A DNA stretch of 51,707 nt, taken from Bradyrhizobium diazoefficiens (GTDB lineage Bacteria; Pseudomonadota; Alphaproteobacteria; Rhizobiales; Xanthobacteraceae). Positions 49,744-51,707 of this stretch are shown piece after piece (within the stretch, counting starts at the first letter, position 1; the number at the start of each line of letters is the position of its first letter). Below the pieces are notes generated by a model. That model was not told the origin of the DNA, searched no databases, and worked only from the letters and a program-made list of their open reading frames with translations. The stretch is from assembly GCF_018131015.1 (NCBI RefSeq), contig NZ_JAFCJJ010000038.1:1-51707 (forward strand), read 5' to 3'. Both the position numbers and the translations under genes were made by a program.

Positions 49744-50652
49744 TTACGCGGTCGGCGTTGCGGGGCGCGTCACCAGATAAATGCCGAGCGCCACCGGAAC
49801 GATCCCGAGGAGGTCGCGCAACTCGACGTGCTCGCCGAGCACGATGAAGGCGAACAGCATGCCGAGCGGCGGCATGAGGAAATGATAGGCGCTGGCGGCG
49901 GTGGCGCCACACACTTTCAGGAGATGAAACCAGAGCCAGTAGGCGAGGATCGAGCCGCCGAGCACCAGGAAGGCGAAGGCGCCGAGAAGGCTCGGCGTAA
50001 CATCGATCGCGTGGATATCGGCGAAGGTCAGCGCGAGCGGCGTCAGCACGATGCCGGCCGCGAGGTTCTGCACGCCGTTGCCGATCCACAGGGATCCCTT
50101 CGGCGCGAAGAGCTTGAACAGGATGGTGCCGGCGACGATGGAGGCAAGCGAGGCCAGCGTGAAGACGATGCCATGAAGGGAATCGGTGCCGACCGAGAGG
50201 CGGTGCCAGACGATCGCCGTCACGCCGATGATGCCGAGGGAGAGGCCGCCCGCCTTGCGCCAGGTCATGCCTTCGCCGAGCAGCAGCGCGGCGAGCGCCG
50301 CCGTGAACACCGGGTTGGCCGAGACGATGAGTCCGCCGAGGCCGGCGGACACCGATTGCAGGCCGGTGTAGCCGAGGCCGAGATAGAGCGCGTTGTTGGC
50401 GATGCCGAGCACCGCGAAGACGGCGGCATCGCGCCACGACAGCGACCAGTCCCCGCGGACCAGCGTGGCGCCAAGGATCAGGATGCCGGCAAGCGAGAAA
50501 CGTGCGGCGAGCAGGATCAATGGCGGGCAATGGGTGACGCCGATCTTGCCGGCGACGAAGGCATAGCTCCAGAGCAGGCAGAACAGGACGATGGCGAGCG
50601 GCAGGGCGTTGAAGCGGCTGGTGGAGACGGAAATCGAGGTGGCGAGCGACAT
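49744..50652 (-). CDS. EamA/DMT family transporter
   Basis: This 302-residue inner-membrane protein has ten helices in two EamA repeats. The first half has FCLLWSYAFVAGKIGV and GLQSVSAGLGGLIVSANPVFTAALAALLLGE. The second half has GSILAYWLWFHLLKVCGATAASAYHFLMPPLGMLFAFIVLGE. DMT proteins of this type export amino acids or metabolites. The ATG at 50652 fits; the frame is open further upstream through the intergenic gap. It is divergent from a LysR regulator and likely its target. Confidence 0.93.
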   Translation of the reverse strand: MSLATSISVSTSRFNALPLAIVLFCLLWSYAFVAGKIGVTHCPPLILLAARFSLAGILILGATLVRGDWSLSWRDAAVFAVLGIANNALYLGLGYTGLQSVSAGLGGLIVSANPVFTAALAALLLGEGMTWRKAGGLSLGIIGVTAIVWHRLSVGTDSLHGIVFTLASLASIVAGTILFKLFAPKGSLWIGNGVQNLAAGIVLTPLALTFADIHAIDVTPSLLGAFAFLVLGGSILAYWLWFHLLKVCGATAASAYHFLMPPLGMLFAFIVLGEHVELRDLLGIVPVALGIYLVTRPATPTA

Positions 50653-50736
50653 GAGGCATTCTCCTGTCCCTCGATCTAGGGAGCCGGCTTGCCATTTGGA
50701 AATTAAATGATTAACTGCCAATCAGTGGGTTTTCGA

Positions 50737-51612
50737 ATGGAGGTGCCCATACTCGATCTGGAGCTCCTGCGCAGCTTCGTCTCGGTGGTCGAGGCCGGCG
50801 GCTTCACCCGCGCCGGCGAGCGCGTCCACCGGACGCAATCGACCGTCAGCCAGCAGATCAAGCGGCTGGAGGAGGATATCGGCCAGGTGCTCTTGCACCG
50901 TGACGGCAAGGACGTGCGCCCGACCGAGGCCGGCGAGCGGCTGCTGTCCTACGCAAGGCGGCTGCTGTCGCTGGCCGAGGAGGCGCGCGACGTGCTGCGC
51001 GAGCCCGACAGCGAAGGCGCGATCCGGCTCGGCATCCCCGAGGATTTTGCGGCTTACCGGCTGGCGAAACTGCTCGGCACGTTCGCGCGCTCGCATCCCA
51101 CCCTGCGGCTCGACGTGCGCGCCGACCAGAGCAAGAACCTCGCCCGCGATCTCGAACGCGGCGAGCTCGATCTCGCGCTCTACAAGCGCGAGGCCGGCGC
51201 GAACGGCGCAATCGCGGTGTGGCCGGAGCGGGTGCACTGGGTCACCAGCAAAAGCCATCCGGTTCAGGCCGACGCCGCCTCGGTGCCACTCATCGGCTTT
51301 CCGCCCGGCTGCCTCTACCGCGCCGGCGCCATCCACGCGCTGGAAAGCGCGGGCCGCCCCTGGCACATGGCCTTTTCGTCGTCGAGCCTCGCCGGCATCC
51401 AGGCGGCCGTCGCCGCTGGCCTCGGCCTGTGCATCCTCTCGGAAATGTCGATCCAGGCCGACCACCGCGTGCTGACCGCGAAGGACGGCTTTGCGCCGAT
51501 CAACAAGACCGAAGTGGCGCTGATGGCGTCACCGGGCGCCAGCCCCGCGACGCTGCGCTTGGCCGACCGGCTCGCGGAGTTTTGCGACAATTTGCAGGCG
51601 AAGGCGGCGTAG
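50737..51612 (+). CDS. LysR family transcriptional regulator
   Basis: This 291-residue regulator has an N-terminal winged helix and a periplasmic-binding-like effector domain. The recognition region is FTRAGERVHRTQSTVSQQIKRLEE, and the C-terminal domain begins GAIRLGIPEDFAAYRLAKLL. The ATG at 50737 was chosen because VPILDLELLRSFVSVVEAGG is the usual LysR opening; an earlier ATG at 50707 is open. It is divergent from the EamA gene with an 84-bp gap that contains TTAA repeats (TTAAATGATTAA) and should carry the LysR site. Confidence 0.93.
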   Translation: MEVPILDLELLRSFVSVVEAGGFTRAGERVHRTQSTVSQQIKRLEEDIGQVLLHRDGKDVRPTEAGERLLSYARRLLSLAEEARDVLREPDSEGAIRLGIPEDFAAYRLAKLLGTFARSHPTLRLDVRADQSKNLARDLERGELDLALYKREAGANGAIAVWPERVHWVTSKSHPVQADAASVPLIGFPPGCLYRAGAIHALESAGRPWHMAFSSSSLAGIQAAVAAGLGLCILSEMSIQADHRVLTAKDGFAPINKTEVALMASPGASPATLRLADRLAEFCDNLQAKAA

Positions 51613-51707
51613 CCAGCCACAACGTCGGCGCGTTCCCTCCCCCCTTGTGGGGTAGGGGAATCGCATATGGCGCTAGAGGGGCGTTGCAAGGCGGTTGGAA
51701 CTGGATT
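51613..51707. other. Trailing intergenic sequence
   Basis: A CCCTCCCC...GGGGTAGGG hairpin is at 51635-51658, similar to 71-90. No gene is seen in the last 95 bases. Confidence 0.45.

Noticed and set aside
50701..50716. Possible CtrA site before the LysR gene
   Set aside because: The TTAA halves are four bases apart instead of seven, so the spacing is wrong.
1..51707. CRISPR array, prophage or insertion sequence
   Set aside because: No regularly spaced direct repeats, integrase, transposase or phage genes were seen; the repeats present are short palindromic units.

Overview
The window looks like chromosomal core DNA of an alphaproteobacterium, most likely Bradyrhizobium or a close relative. 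The basis is high-GC coding sequence, an F0-only ATP synthase operon with split b and b' subunits, a ctaCDB-coxF-ctaG-ctaE cytochrome aa3 cluster with DUF983 and SURF1, a plant-type glutamate-cysteine ligase, and many short interspersed palindromic repeats. The genus call is inference from gene content and order. No rRNA, tRNA, insertion sequence, prophage or CRISPR array was seen.

Layout. 0.3-6.8 kb: a hybrid histidine kinase with an SLC5 transporter-like sensor, a convergent LuxR-type response regulator, and an MHS-family symporter. 6.9-8.0 kb: YjbQ and a secreted coiled-coil protein. 8.3-11.1 kb: atpI-atpB-atpE-atpG(b')-atpF with a clear promoter and terminator. 11.3-15.4 kb: a secreted hypothetical, then thrC-M16 peptidase-GNAT. 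15.5-18.4 kb: a probable structured small RNA behind an EcfG-type promoter, a divergent two-component pair, and an NTF2-like protein. 18.5-25.1 kb: the cytochrome oxidase operon on the minus strand. 25.7-28.7 kb: an accessory patch with IalB, an HD-GYP protein, a DUF433/DUF5615 toxin-antitoxin pair whose toxin carries a nonsense codon, and a zinc-ribbon protein. 28.9-32.1 kb: tldD-lepB-mmcQ-nucleotidyltransferase. 32.1-35.5 kb: a PAN-domain protein, gshA, and a MarR/glutathione S-transferase pair with palindromic operators. 35.6-36.1 kb: two small overlapping membrane proteins. 36.4-43.0 kb: a beta-oxidation operon (NTF2-like, acyl-CoA dehydrogenase, thiolase, FadB-like) divergent from a PadR regulator. 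43.3-46.8 kb: a PodJ-like polarity protein. 47.1-51.6 kb: TauE/SafE with its TIGR02186 partner, an MBL-fold hydrolase, an EamA transporter and a divergent LysR regulator.

The main themes are aerobic energy conversion (ATP synthase membrane sector, aa3 oxidase and its assembly factors), fatty-acid oxidation, thiol metabolism (gshA and a glutathione S-transferase), and signalling. The most interesting non-coding features are the putative small RNA at 15521-15657, the MarR and PadR operators, and at least four interspersed repeat families (123, 99, 50 and 22 bp) that sit at gene ends and in leaders. All function calls come from reading motifs by eye; no database search was run.
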